The translations under genes were made by a program, and so were the position numbers. 64,000 nucleotides of DNA, taken from contig JBCCEF010000012.1 of the NCBI GenBank assembly GCA_039030395.1, positions 81,475-145,474 of the forward strand. The letters are read 5' to 3'. Positions within the stretch are counted from its first letter, which is position 1, and each line of letters begins with the position of its first letter. The notes under the pieces are model-generated. The model was not told where the DNA came from. It saw only the letters and a list, made by a program, of their open reading frames with translations, and did not search any database. Shown in pieces: positions 9,524-18,577 of the stretch. Source of the DNA: Acidobacteriota bacterium (GTDB taxonomy: Bacteria > Acidobacteriota > Thermoanaerobaculia > Multivoradales > JBCCEF01).

Positions 9524-10473
9524 CGGCCTCCCCTCTTCTTGCCGGACTGCGACGTCTCAGCGCCCTTCGAGGACCGAAGGGCCTGGTCCAGGCGCTTGCG
9601 CACCTCCGGCTCCTCGGAGGATTCCCGCCAGTGGACGGTGCGGCCGGCGAGTTGACGGCTCAACGCCTGCCAGGCCGACTGGTTCTTGACCGCCTTGCCG
9701 CCGGCCGTCCGCCAGCCCCGGCGCCGCCAGGCGGCCAGCCACTCGCTGGCCCCCAAACGCAGGTAGTCGGAGGGGGCGAAGAAGGTCACCGGCTCGGCCT
9801 CCGGCAACTCGGCGAGCAGTTCCGCCCCGGCCAGCACTTCCAGCTCGTTGCCGGTGGTGCCGTTGCGTCGTCCCTCGACCAGGCGCTCTTCCCCGCCGTC
9901 GCGCACCAGAGCCACCCAGCGTCCCCGTCCGCGGTGGCAGGAGAGACGCAAATGAATGGATCGCGCCGTCGGCGGCGAGCCTTGCTGCGTCGGACCGGAT
10001 TCTGCGCCCTGAGCCTTCAGGCCCCGGCCGCCGCGCAGGGTATCCGCCGCCGCCGTCGCCAGGGCGTCGGCGCGCTCATTGTGGCGGTGGCCGGCATGGC
10101 CCTTGACCCAAGCCCAGTCGACCTGCCTGCCGGCGGTCAACTCCGCCAGGCATCGCCAGAGGTCGGCATTGAGAACCGCGCTGCCGTCCTTCTTGCGCCA
10201 GCCCTTGGCGATCCAGCCGGCCAGCCACTCGGTCACCCCGCGGCGCAGGTACTGGGAGTCGGTGATCACCTGGACGGCGTCCGCTTCGGTCACCACCGCT
10301 TCCAGGCCGCGAATGGCCGCCGTCAGCTCCATGCGATTGTTTGTGGTGTGGGCCTCGGCGCCGGACAACTCGCGCTGGTCATCGCCGGTGAGAATCACCA
10401 CCCCCCAGCCGCCGGGACCGGGATTGGGACTGGCGCCACCGTCGGTGTAGAGAGTGATTCGCTGCTGGTTCAT
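9520..10473 (-). CDS. rnhA: ribonuclease HI with a second, degenerate RNase H-like domain
   Basis: Residues 1 to about 150 form a complete RNase HI, which cuts the RNA strand of RNA/DNA hybrids. The four metal ligands are D11 (YTDGG), E49 (NNRMEL), D72 (TDSQYL) and D136 (NERADALA), with the loop histidine at H126. After a linker of about 20 residues, residues 173-300 repeat the same fold in degenerate form. For instance SDYLRLGASEWLAAW at 235 matches SQYLRRGVTEWLAGW at 73, and TTGNELEV matches TTNNRMEL. In the second copy the aspartates equivalent to D11 and D72 are gone (the latter is P234), so it should not be catalytic. The protein is about twice the usual length. It is the first gene of the rnhA-rnd-hydrolase operon. 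Confidence 0.92.
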   Translation of the reverse strand: MNQQRITLYTDGGASPNPGPGGWGVVILTGDDQRELSGAEAHTTNNRMELTAAIRGLEAVVTEADAVQVITDSQYLRRGVTEWLAGWIAKGWRKKDGSAVLNADLWRCLAELTAGRQVDWAWVKGHAGHRHNERADALATAAADTLRGGRGLKAQGAESGPTQQGSPPTARSIHLRLSCHRGRGRWVALVRDGGEERLVEGRRNGTTGNELEVLAGAELLAELPEAEPVTFFAPSDYLRLGASEWLAAWRRRGWRTAGGKAVKNQSAWQALSRQLAGRTVHWRESSEEPEVRKRLDQALRSSKGAETSQSGKKRGGR

Positions 10474-10506
10474 ATTCAGCCTTCGAGGCCTCCGGCTTTG
10501 AGGCCC

Positions 10507-12423
10507 TCAGGGTTCAAGATAGGTGTAGCCGGCGAGTCCTGCCTCGTACACCTTCAGAAGTTGCCGGGCATCGTTTCGGCCGAGGTGCCCGTCGCGCAGC
10601 GCGAGTTCGGCCGCCCGGCGCACCCGGGCCACCAGTTCCTGGCGACTGTACCGGAGGTAGCCGAGGACGTCACTCACCGAATCGCCTTCCTCGACCCCCT
10701 CGATGGTGTAGCCGCCCGCCGGATCGATCGACACCTGCACGACGTTGGTGTCGCCGAACAGGTTGTGCAGGTCTCCCAGCGCCTCCTGGTAGGCGCCGAC
10801 CAGAAACACTCCGAGGTAATAGGGCTCGCCGGATCGGGTCGGGTGGAGGTCCAACAGAGATTTCGGTTCCCGGCCGTCGATGAAGCGAGCGATCTTTCCG
10901 TCGGAGTCGCAGGAGATGTCCACCAGCGTGCCGGAGCGGCTCGGCCGCTCGTCCAGCCGGTGAATCGGCATCACCGGGAAGACCTGGCCGATGGCCCAGG
11001 CATCGGGCAGCGACTGGAAGATCGACCAGTTGCAGAAATAGGTGTCCGCCACCAGACCTTCCAGCGGACGCAGGTCCTCCGGTAGGTCTCCATCGGCCCG
11101 GGCCAGATCCAATACTCGCTGGCCGATCCTCAGGAAAATGTCCTCCGCCAGGCCACGGTGCTCGAGGGACATGTGGCCAAGGGAAAACAAGCTCAGGCAC
11201 TCGTCCCGGTAGGACAGGGCATCGTGGTAGGTCTCGACGAGATTCGACCGGCTGAGATCCCGCAGGCTGTCATACAGATTGCGCAACGGCGGCTCCACGC
11301 CGGCCGGCAGATGGTCGGGGATCTCGCCGGCTTCCGTCTCCGCCACTCCGAGGGTCTCGACCACCAGTACCGCGTGATGCGCCACCACCGCCCGGCCGGA
11401 CTCGGACACCAGCACCGGATGGGCGATGCCCTCGCCATCGCACACGTCCATCACCCCAAACACCACGTCGTTGGCGTACTCCTGGAGGGAGTAGTTGATC
11501 GACGAGGCCTCGGCGCTGCCGGAGCCGTCGTAGTCCACCCCGAGGCCGCCGCCGACGTCGAGATAGGAGAGCGGCGCTCCCATGCGCGATAGGTTGGCGT
11601 ACAGCCGGCTGGCCTCCCGCAGCGCGTCCTTGACGGACCGGATGCTCGAGATCTGAGAGCCGATATGGAAGTGCAGCAGTTCGAAGCAGTCGAGCATCTC
11701 CGCCTGTCGCAGAAACGACACCGCCTCGACCAGGCCGCGGGCACTCAACCCGAACTTCGAACCTTCGCCGCCGGACTCCTGCCAGTAGCCGGAGCCGCGC
11801 GCCGCCAACCGGGCGCGGATGCCGATACAGGGGCGCAGGCCGCTGCGCTCCGAGACCCGCTGGAGGAGTCGCAACTCCGACCGCTTCTCCACCACCAGCA
11901 CCACCTTCGGCCCGAGCTTCGAGGCGAGGAGCGCTGTCTCGACGTACTCCTCGTCCTTGTAGCCGTTGCAGATCACCAGCGCCTGACGGTCGTCGAGCAT
12001 CGCCATCACCGCCAGCAGTTCCGCCTTCGAGCCAGCCTCCAGGCCGTAGTGGAAGGGCCGCCCGTACTCCACTAGCCGCTGCACCAGATTGCGGTTCTGA
12101 TTGACCTTGATGGGATACACCCCTTGGTAGCGACCGCCGTAGCCGTAGGATTCGATGGCGGCCGCGAAGGCGAAGTGCAGCTCCTCCACCCGCGCCTTGA
12201 CGATTTCCGAGAAGCGGATCAGCAGCGGCAGCTCGATGCCGCGCTCGCGCACCTCGTCGACCAGCGCCTTCAGGTCCACCGCCGGCCCGCCGGGCCCCTC
12301 CGGATGAACCTGCACCGTGCCCTCGGCGCCGACCGAGAAGTAGTCGTTTCCCCAACCCGCGATGTGGTAGAGCGCGCTCGAATCGGCGGGAGTCCACCGA
12401 GAGCCCTTCACCTTGCTGACCAT
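10507..12423 (-). CDS. speA: biosynthetic arginine decarboxylase
   Basis: This 638-residue PLP enzyme converts arginine to agmatine, the first step of polyamine synthesis in bacteria that lack ornithine decarboxylase. The PLP lysine lies in YPIKVNQ near residue 103. The fold type III barrel shows LLHFHIGSQ (about 245) and DVGGGLGVDYDG (about 287), and the C-terminal beta domain follows with CNWSIFQS. Length and order match SpeA closely. A GGAGGGG ribosome site precedes the ATG. It is followed by rnhA after 33 bp on the same strand. No agmatinase or agmatine deiminase gene is in the window. Confidence 0.95.
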   Translation of the reverse strand: MVSKVKGSRWTPADSSALYHIAGWGNDYFSVGAEGTVQVHPEGPGGPAVDLKALVDEVRERGIELPLLIRFSEIVKARVEELHFAFAAAIESYGYGGRYQGVYPIKVNQNRNLVQRLVEYGRPFHYGLEAGSKAELLAVMAMLDDRQALVICNGYKDEEYVETALLASKLGPKVVLVVEKRSELRLLQRVSERSGLRPCIGIRARLAARGSGYWQESGGEGSKFGLSARGLVEAVSFLRQAEMLDCFELLHFHIGSQISSIRSVKDALREASRLYANLSRMGAPLSYLDVGGGLGVDYDGSGSAEASSINYSLQEYANDVVFGVMDVCDGEGIAHPVLVSESGRAVVAHHAVLVVETLGVAETEAGEIPDHLPAGVEPPLRNLYDSLRDLSRSNLVETYHDALSYRDECLSLFSLGHMSLEHRGLAEDIFLRIGQRVLDLARADGDLPEDLRPLEGLVADTYFCNWSIFQSLPDAWAIGQVFPVMPIHRLDERPSRSGTLVDISCDSDGKIARFIDGREPKSLLDLHPTRSGEPYYLGVFLVGAYQEALGDLHNLFGDTNVVQVSIDPAGGYTIEGVEEGDSVSDVLGYLRYSRQELVARVRRAAELALRDGHLGRNDARQLLKVYEAGLAGYTYLEP

Positions 12424-12488
12424 TGATTGCCCCCTCCTGACCGCCCCAGCGCCGCCGAAGGCGGCCAGACTCTAGCAGGCTTGGCGGG

Positions 12489-13883
12489 TCATCGCGCCAG
12501 AAGCCGCACCATTTCCCGCCAGGCGGCGGCGCGGCCTTCGGTTTGGTGATCGAGGAAGATCACGAACACCCGCGGATTCTCGGAGTCCGGGCGACGGTAG
12601 CCGGCCAGGGCGTGGGTGTGGCGCAGGGTGCCGGTCTTAGCGGCGAGGTCCGCCGGGCGACGCCAGGCTTCGAGGGTGCCCTTTCCCGGCCGGGCCAGGG
12701 CGTCGCGAAAGGCCGAAAACCAGGGCTGATCGACAGCCCAAGTCAACACCGCCGCCACACTGCGGGGGGTGATCAGGTTGGCATCCGAAAGACCCGAGGC
12801 ATCGCCCACCACGAAACTCTCCGCCGGCACGCCGACGACGTCCGTCAGGAAGTCGCGCAGCAGGGTGAGACCGCCATCGTAGCGGCCCTCGCCGATCTTG
12901 GCCAGGGCGATCTGCCGCAGGATCATCTCCGCGTACCAGTTGTGGCTGTCCTCCAATACCGGCACCAACAACCTCGCGAGGGGTGGCGAGCGCAGGGTGG
13001 CAAGATGGACTTCCTCCTGGCCGCTCGGTCGGTGGCGCAGGCGGATCTCCCCTTCCATCGCGATCCCCTCGGCGGCGAGGGCTGTCCGCAGAGCTTCGGC
13101 GGCCTGGTACTCCGGGTCGGGAGTGGCCACCTTCAGGGTGTAGGCCGCCTCCGAAATCGGATACTCGCCGCGGGCGCGTATCGCGGGCGTCCCCCAATCC
13201 GGCAGGAAATCCACCGTGCCGCGACCGTGGCGTTCCGCTCCGACGGTCTGGATCTCGTTGATGAGCCGCAGACGGGGCGGCCCGGCGAAGGCGCCCCGAT
13301 CCCCCACCTTCGCCCCCGGCGCAATGGAGACCTCGACGGCGTTTTCGTCTACCGCCAGGGCCGAGGTGGGGGCGCCGAAGGCGTAGGCGCTCTCGGAGAG
13401 CGGACGACCGGCCGGCATGGCGCGACCGGGGAATCGGTGAAGATCGACGACCAAGTCTCCGGTGACTCGCAGGAGTCCGTTCTGCCGCAGGCTTTTGCCC
13501 AGGGCGCGCAGCGGAGCGTCCCCCTTGCCACCGTGCCAGCGGCCGGCCCAAGAAGGATCACCCGCCGCCCGCACCACCAGATCACCGACCAGCACCCCTT
13601 CGCGGGGCGCGGTGGTGCCGAAGACCGCCGTGTCGATCCGGTACTCCGGTCCGAGGTGGTGTAACGCCGCTGCCGCGAGAAAGACCTTCTGGACGGAAGC
13701 TGGGGCAAAGCGGCGATCGGCGTTGCCTTCAGTCGGAGACGCTCCCGAGCGAGCGATGAAGACTCCTCGAAAGAAACGGTCCGGTTCCTCGGCTCCTGCA
13801 TCCAAAGGCAGCAGAGCACCGAAAATCAAGGTCAGAGCCAAAAGGCACCTCGAGCGAGCATTACTCATTGCGCATTTCTTCAT
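12489..13883 (-). CDS. dacB: D-alanyl-D-alanine carboxypeptidase/endopeptidase (PBP4, DacB family)
   Basis: This periplasmic peptidoglycan hydrolase of the S13 family trims and opens peptide cross-links. The ATG at 13883 gives a 464-residue protein with a clear signal peptide (SRCLLALTLIFGALL followed by an alanine-rich cut site). The ATG at 13868 is an alternative. An upstream in-frame ATG at 13961 would put the signal sequence too far inside. All three active-site motifs are present: SVQK near residue 65, SHN near 315 and KTG near 418. It lies upstream of speA on the same strand and is divergent from the ACP gene across a 165-bp AT-rich gap that must hold promoters for both. Confidence 0.9.
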   Translation of the reverse strand: MKKCAMSNARSRCLLALTLIFGALLPLDAGAEEPDRFFRGVFIARSGASPTEGNADRRFAPASVQKVFLAAAALHHLGPEYRIDTAVFGTTAPREGVLVGDLVVRAAGDPSWAGRWHGGKGDAPLRALGKSLRQNGLLRVTGDLVVDLHRFPGRAMPAGRPLSESAYAFGAPTSALAVDENAVEVSIAPGAKVGDRGAFAGPPRLRLINEIQTVGAERHGRGTVDFLPDWGTPAIRARGEYPISEAAYTLKVATPDPEYQAAEALRTALAAEGIAMEGEIRLRHRPSGQEEVHLATLRSPPLARLLVPVLEDSHNWYAEMILRQIALAKIGEGRYDGGLTLLRDFLTDVVGVPAESFVVGDASGLSDANLITPRSVAAVLTWAVDQPWFSAFRDALARPGKGTLEAWRRPADLAAKTGTLRHTHALAGYRRPDSENPRVFVIFLDHQTEGRAAAWREMVRLLAR

Positions 13884-14048
13884 GAGAAAATGGCTGGCAC
13901 GTTGCTCCGATACACTAGGATTATGTCTGTATATATGCATGCATCGAGGGAAACGAATCACATTGATTTTCCCCTAAGGAACCTAGCTGACACACAAGAC
14001 CGTTCTCCCGCTCGCCGGCGGGGGTCAGGGATTCCAAGGAGAAATACC

Positions 14049-14321
14049 ATGAAGCGTGACGAGATTCGCAGCAAGATCAAGGAAATCATCGCCACCGTTG
14101 CCGACCTGGACGCCGACGGAATCGGCGACAACGCGCATCTGTTCGACGATCTGGATCTAGATTCTCTCTCCCTCCTGGAGATCGGGGTGGACATGGACTA
14201 CGAGTTCCGACTCGGCGCTCCGGACCTGGATGAGCGCATCAAGGGAGTCCAGACCATCGGCCAGGCGGTGGAGCTGGTCGAGGCGCTACAGGCCGAAAAG
14301 ACCCAGGCCGAAGTCGCCTGA
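14049..14321 (+). CDS. acyl carrier protein
   Basis: This 90-residue acidic protein carries acyl chains on a phosphopantetheine arm. The attachment serine is S39 in the DLDSLSLLEI block, and the helix-loop-helix pattern around it is typical. The start is fixed by an AAGGAG ribosome site 8 nt upstream. It is the first gene of a tight operon with two ketosynthases, a flavin halogenase-like enzyme and a carotenoid-oxygenase-like enzyme. It is therefore more likely dedicated to that pathway than to housekeeping fatty acid synthesis. The next gene begins 22 bp downstream. The 165-bp gap before it is noticeably AT-rich (TGTATATATGCATGCA near 13926), as expected for a promoter region. Confidence 0.9.
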   Translation: MKRDEIRSKIKEIIATVADLDADGIGDNAHLFDDLDLDSLSLLEIGVDMDYEFRLGAPDLDERIKGVQTIGQAVELVEALQAEKTQAEVA

Positions 14322-14343
14322 TCCGACGTCCGGAACCCCAGCC

Positions 14344-15552
14344 ATGGAACCCATCGTTATCACCGGAATCGGTGTCGTTAGCCCGGTGGGAATAGGGCAT
14401 CGCTCCTTCTGGAACAGCCTGTTGGAAGGACGCTCCGGCATAGCGCCCGTGGAGTCCATCGACACCTCTGGCTACCGTGTTCACAACGGCGGCGAGGTGA
14501 AGGACTTTCGCCCACAGGACCACGACGTCGATCCGACCTGGGGGCGCGCCTCGCAGCTCGCCGTCGCCGCTTCGCGCCTCGCCTTAGCGGATGCGGACCT
14601 GACGGGGGCCGAAGGCGATCCACTGCGCTGGGGAGTCGCCATGGGCACCACCTCCGGGGAGCCCAGGGTCATCGAGCACTTCAACGCGCAGTTCGTCAAC
14701 GAAAAGCTGGCCGACGTCGGGCCGGAGTTGATGACCTTCTACCCCAGCCACGTGATTGCCGCTCACGTCGCCGAAGCGCTCGCCTTCGGCGGTCCCAACA
14801 CTATGATCCCGGCCGCCTGCGCCGCCGGCAACTACGCCATCGGCTTCGCCTGCGACGCCCTCGCCAGCGGCCGGGCGGATCGCATGCTGGCCGGCGGTGC
14901 CGACGCCTTCTCGCGTATGACCTACACCGGATTCGCGCGCCTTGGAGCAGTTTCACCGGACGTCTGCCGGCCCTTCGACCGCGACCGCCAGGGGATGATT
15001 CCCGGCGAGGGGGCGGCAGTGCTGGTGTTGGAGCGGCAGTCCTCGGCCCGCCAGCGGGGGGCTCGCATCTGGGCGGAAGTCGCCGGCTACGGCCTGTCCT
15101 GCGACGCCCACCACATGACCGCCGCCCACCCCGCAGGCGACGGTGCCGCGAGGGCGATGACCACCGCCCTTGACGACGCCGGGGTGCGGCCGGAGGAAGT
15201 GGGCTATGTCAGCGCCCACGGCACCGGCACGCCGACCAACGATCGGCTGGAGACCTTGGCTCTCTACCAGGCCTTCGGCGAGGGTGCCCGGCGGGTGCCG
15301 GTGAGTTCCGTCAAGTCGATGCTCGGCCACACCATGGGTGCCGCCTCGGCGATGGAGGCCGCCGTCTGCACCCTGGCGGTGGCCGAGAACAAGGTGCCGC
15401 CGACGATCAATTTCGAGCAGCCGGACCCGGAGTGCGACATCGACTGCGTCCCCAACGAGGCGCGCGAAGTGCCGGTGGGGGTCGCCCTCAACAACGCCTC
15501 GGCCTTCGGCGGCAACAATGCCTCGGTGGTCTTTCGGCGGGTCGCGTCATGA
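14344..15552 (+). CDS. beta-ketoacyl-ACP synthase, catalytic subunit (KS-alpha, FabF-like)
   Basis: This 402-residue condensing enzyme should extend ACP-bound chains by decarboxylative Claisen condensation with malonyl-ACP. The full thiolase-fold triad is visible: C159 in PAACAAG, H292 in SAHGTGTPTND and H329 in KSMLGHTMGA. The C-terminal glycine-rich FGGNNAS block is also present. It is followed by a paralogue of nearly equal length lacking these residues, through an ATGA overlap. That arrangement is diagnostic of KS-alpha/KS-beta pairs in type II polyketide and polyene synthases. No ketoreductase or dehydratase is encoded beside it, so reductive steps would have to be borrowed from fatty acid synthesis or occur elsewhere. 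Confidence 0.9.
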   Translation: MEPIVITGIGVVSPVGIGHRSFWNSLLEGRSGIAPVESIDTSGYRVHNGGEVKDFRPQDHDVDPTWGRASQLAVAASRLALADADLTGAEGDPLRWGVAMGTTSGEPRVIEHFNAQFVNEKLADVGPELMTFYPSHVIAAHVAEALAFGGPNTMIPAACAAGNYAIGFACDALASGRADRMLAGGADAFSRMTYTGFARLGAVSPDVCRPFDRDRQGMIPGEGAAVLVLERQSSARQRGARIWAEVAGYGLSCDAHHMTAAHPAGDGAARAMTTALDDAGVRPEEVGYVSAHGTGTPTNDRLETLALYQAFGEGARRVPVSSVKSMLGHTMGAASAMEAAVCTLAVAENKVPPTINFEQPDPECDIDCVPNEAREVPVGVALNNASAFGGNNASVVFRRVAS

Positions 15553-16781
15553 GCGCCGCCGAGGTCGTCATCACCGCCGCCGGGGCGATCCATCCGCTCG
15601 GAGATTCGCCGCAGGCACTCCACGAAGCCGCCTGCGCCGGCCGCTCCGGCCTGGCCGCGATCACCGACTTCCCCACCGCGGGCTTACCGCGGGACACGGC
15701 CTTTCCGCTGCAGGATTACTCGCCGCGGGAACACCTCGGCCGCGGCAACCTGCGCGCCCTGGACCGCACCTCGCGGCTGGCCGCCACGGCGTGCCAGAAA
15801 GCCCTTGACGCCGGCGGCTGGGAGGCCGGGGAAGGCAGGAAGGAGGTCGGGCTGGTGCTCGGCACCATGTTCGGCAGCATCCGCACCATCTCGGAGTTCG
15901 ACCGCCGCTGCCTGGAGGCCGGACCGCAGTACGTCAAGCCCCTCGACTTCGCCAACAGCGTGATCAACGCCGCCGCCGGTCAGGCGGCCATCTGGCACGG
16001 CCTGCCGGGCATCAACGCCACCCTCACCGGCGGCCCCACGGCCGGCCTCCAGGCGATCGGCTACGGCACCGATCTCATCCGCCGCGAACGGGCCGCGTTG
16101 GCGTTGGCCGGCGGCGCCGAAGAGCTGTCCTTTGAGGCCCTCTTCGGTTTCGCCCGAAGCGGCCATCTGAGCGACGATCCGGCCGGACCCCGACCCTTCG
16201 ACGAAGGCCGTTCCGGCTTCGTCCTCGGCGAGGGCGCCGCGCTGGTGATGCTGGAAGACGCCGAACGCGCCGCCGAACGCGGTGCGCCGACCCTGGCCAC
16301 GGTGCTCGGCCAGGGCAACGCCTTCGACCCCACCCGCGGCCGCGACGAGGATTCCGCCGTGGCCGCCGTCGCGCGCTCCATCGAGCTGGCGCTCCAGGAA
16401 GCGGAGCTCCCGGCGGCGGCGATCGACGCCGTCAGCGCCGGCGCCAGCGGCCTCAGGTTAGGGGACGAACGTGAGGGGTTGGGCCTGGCCCGCGCCCTCA
16501 ACGGCGGAGCCCGGAAAGTGCCGGTGGCCGCCGTCAAGTCGCAGCTCGGCGAGACCCTCGGCGCTTCCGGCGCTCTCCAGACCCTTCTCGCCCTGGAGAT
16601 CCTGCGCACCGGCAGGGTACCGGGGGTCCACCGGCTGGAGAAAGTTCCGAAGTCCCTGGAAACCTCCGGCCTGGATTTGTCGCCCGATGCCCAAACGACG
16701 ACGGTGGATCGGGTCCTCGTCACCGCCGCCGGCCTCGACGGCAATCACTTCGCCTTGATTCTCGGAAAGGTGTCGTCATGA
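15549..16781 (+). CDS. catalytically dead ketosynthase homologue (chain-length-factor-like, KS-beta)
   Basis: This 410-residue protein keeps the ketosynthase fold but no catalytic residue. The active-site cysteine is replaced by P163 (NATLTGGPTAGLQAIG). The first histidine is replaced by G298 (VSAGASG) and the second by E335 (KSQLGETLGASG). In type II systems such partners form a heterodimer with KS-alpha and set chain length. The cysteine position here is proline rather than the glutamine typical of actinobacterial chain-length factors, so decarboxylative priming by that route is unlikely. Start and stop both overlap the neighbouring genes as ATGA, which supports one-to-one translation with KS-alpha. 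Confidence 0.85.
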   Translation: MSAAEVVITAAGAIHPLGDSPQALHEAACAGRSGLAAITDFPTAGLPRDTAFPLQDYSPREHLGRGNLRALDRTSRLAATACQKALDAGGWEAGEGRKEVGLVLGTMFGSIRTISEFDRRCLEAGPQYVKPLDFANSVINAAAGQAAIWHGLPGINATLTGGPTAGLQAIGYGTDLIRRERAALALAGGAEELSFEALFGFARSGHLSDDPAGPRPFDEGRSGFVLGEGAALVMLEDAERAAERGAPTLATVLGQGNAFDPTRGRDEDSAVAAVARSIELALQEAELPAAAIDAVSAGASGLRLGDEREGLGLARALNGGARKVPVAAVKSQLGETLGASGALQTLLALEILRTGRVPGVHRLEKVPKSLETSGLDLSPDAQTTTVDRVLVTAAGLDGNHFALILGKVSS

Positions 16782-18577
16782 GCGCTTCCCTTCCCCGCTC
16801 GACCGGTCAGACCTTCGACAGCGAGCACTACGATGTCGTGATCCTCGGCGGCGGCCTGGCCGGCCTGACCTTGGCCCGTCACCTGCTTCTGGATACGGAC
16901 AAACGCGTCCTCCTGCTAGAGCGAAACGCGAGCCTGCCGCACCACCGCCAAAAGGTCGGCGAGTCCTCCGTCCAGCTCGCCGGCTACTACTACTCCAAGG
17001 TGCTCGATCTCGAAGAGCTGCTGCTGACGGAACACTTCATGAAGTACAACCTGCGCTTCTACTGGAAGAGCGGTGAGCGGTCGAACGCCGGCTTCGAGGA
17101 CTATTCGCAGGCCTACATCCGAAAGTTCTCGAACATCGCCAGCTACCAGCTCGACCGCAATGAATTCGAGCGCGCGGTGCTCGCCCGGAACGAAGAATTC
17201 GAGCGCTTCACCTGCCTCACCGCGGTCACCAAGATCGAAGCGCCTCTCGACGGCCCGGGCCCCCACGCCCTGGCCTTCGCCCACCGCGGCGAAGGGCGGG
17301 AGATCACCGCCGACTGGGTGGTCGACACCACCGGCCGGGTTCGGCTGCTCGCCAAGCGCCGGGGCATGGCGCGCAAGAACCCCATCCGCCATGGTGCCTT
17401 CTTCTGGTGGGTGGACGGCCTGGTGGACATCGACAAGCTCACCGGGCAGTCGCGGCGGGAGGTGCGGCTGCATCCCAGCCGCCGGGAGACCGGTCACCTG
17501 CCCTTCTGGATGGCGACCAACCACTTCATGGGCGAAGGCTTTTGGTTCTGGGTGATTCCGCTGCAGGGCAAGACCAGCCTGGGCCTGGTCTACGACACCG
17601 AGAAGATCTCCCACGGCGATGTCTTCTCGGTGGAGAAAGCCACCGACTGGGTGTGCAAGGAGTTTCCGCTCTTCGCCCGCGACCTGCCCGCCCGCGAGGT
17701 TCTCGACTACGGCGGCTACAAGGACTTTTCCCACGACTGCTCGCAGACCATCAGCCGCGACGGCTGGGCGTTGGCCGGCGAAGCCGGGCGCTTTACGGAT
17801 CCCCTCTACAGCCCCGGAAGCGACCTGATCTCGATCTACAACACCCTGATCGTCGACGCCATTCAGACGGGAGATGCCGACGAGCTGGCCGCCAAGACCC
17901 GCCTCTACGAGCAGCTCATGAAGGCCGCCTACGCCGCCTACGAGCCGTCCTACGCCCTGTCCTACGACGCCCTGGGCGACCCGGAGGTTTTCTCCCTCAA
18001 GTACGGCTGGGAGCTTTCCGTTTACTTCGGATTCTACGTCTTCCCGTTCATCAACGACCTGTTCACCGACCGCCGCTTCGCCGTCTCGTACTTGAAGGCG
18101 TTCTCCAAGCTCGGTCCGATGAACCGCGCCGTCCAGCAGCTTCTCTCGGACTACTTCCAGTGGCGCAAGAATGCCGTCGGCCTGCCCGCCGAGCCGGTGT
18201 ACTTCGATTTTCTCAGGTTCGGCACTCTGGACGCCGCCGAGAAGACCTTCTACCGAGTCGGAGCCGACGTCGCCGAAGCCCGCCGGGTGCTGCAGGATCA
18301 GCTCGCCAACCTCGACGAGCTGGCGCGCTTCCTGTGGGCGCGGGTGGCGTCGGTGGTGCTGGGCGAACCGGCGGTGATGACTTGCCGCCCGATGATCGAA
18401 GCGATCGATCCCAACGCGCTGACCTTCGATCCGGCGGCGATGGCGCGAGGCTGGGCCCAGGCCGATCGCTCCGCCCCGCCCTGGGAGTGGTCCTTCGATC
18501 CCGCCGTGATGGATGTGTTCCCGAGTGAGGTCTCGGCGCCCGATGAGGTAGCGGCGGTCGCCGGAGCCGGCGCGTGA
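16778..18577 (+). CDS. FAD-dependent halogenase-like oxidoreductase
   Basis: This 599-residue flavoprotein has an N-terminal Rossmann motif GGGLAGL (residues 24-30), a KVGES block at 59-63 and a WxWxIP motif at 256-261 (WFWVIP). It also has the superfamily's GEAGRFTDPLYSPGSDL block (about 338). WxWxIP is the recognised signature of flavin-dependent halogenases that block monooxygenation, so chlorination or bromination of a pathway intermediate is the favoured reading. The protein is longer than tryptophan halogenases (about 530), with an extended C-terminal part, and some members of this superfamily are oxidases or hydroxylases. It overlaps KS-beta by ATGA and the next gene by GTGA. A partner flavin reductase is not encoded nearby. 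Confidence 0.75.
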   Translation: MSASLPRSTGQTFDSEHYDVVILGGGLAGLTLARHLLLDTDKRVLLLERNASLPHHRQKVGESSVQLAGYYYSKVLDLEELLLTEHFMKYNLRFYWKSGERSNAGFEDYSQAYIRKFSNIASYQLDRNEFERAVLARNEEFERFTCLTAVTKIEAPLDGPGPHALAFAHRGEGREITADWVVDTTGRVRLLAKRRGMARKNPIRHGAFFWWVDGLVDIDKLTGQSRREVRLHPSRRETGHLPFWMATNHFMGEGFWFWVIPLQGKTSLGLVYDTEKISHGDVFSVEKATDWVCKEFPLFARDLPAREVLDYGGYKDFSHDCSQTISRDGWALAGEAGRFTDPLYSPGSDLISIYNTLIVDAIQTGDADELAAKTRLYEQLMKAAYAAYEPSYALSYDALGDPEVFSLKYGWELSVYFGFYVFPFINDLFTDRRFAVSYLKAFSKLGPMNRAVQQLLSDYFQWRKNAVGLPAEPVYFDFLRFGTLDAAEKTFYRVGADVAEARRVLQDQLANLDELARFLWARVASVVLGEPAVMTCRPMIEAIDPNALTFDPAAMARGWAQADRSAPPWEWSFDPAVMDVFPSEVSAPDEVAAVAGAGA

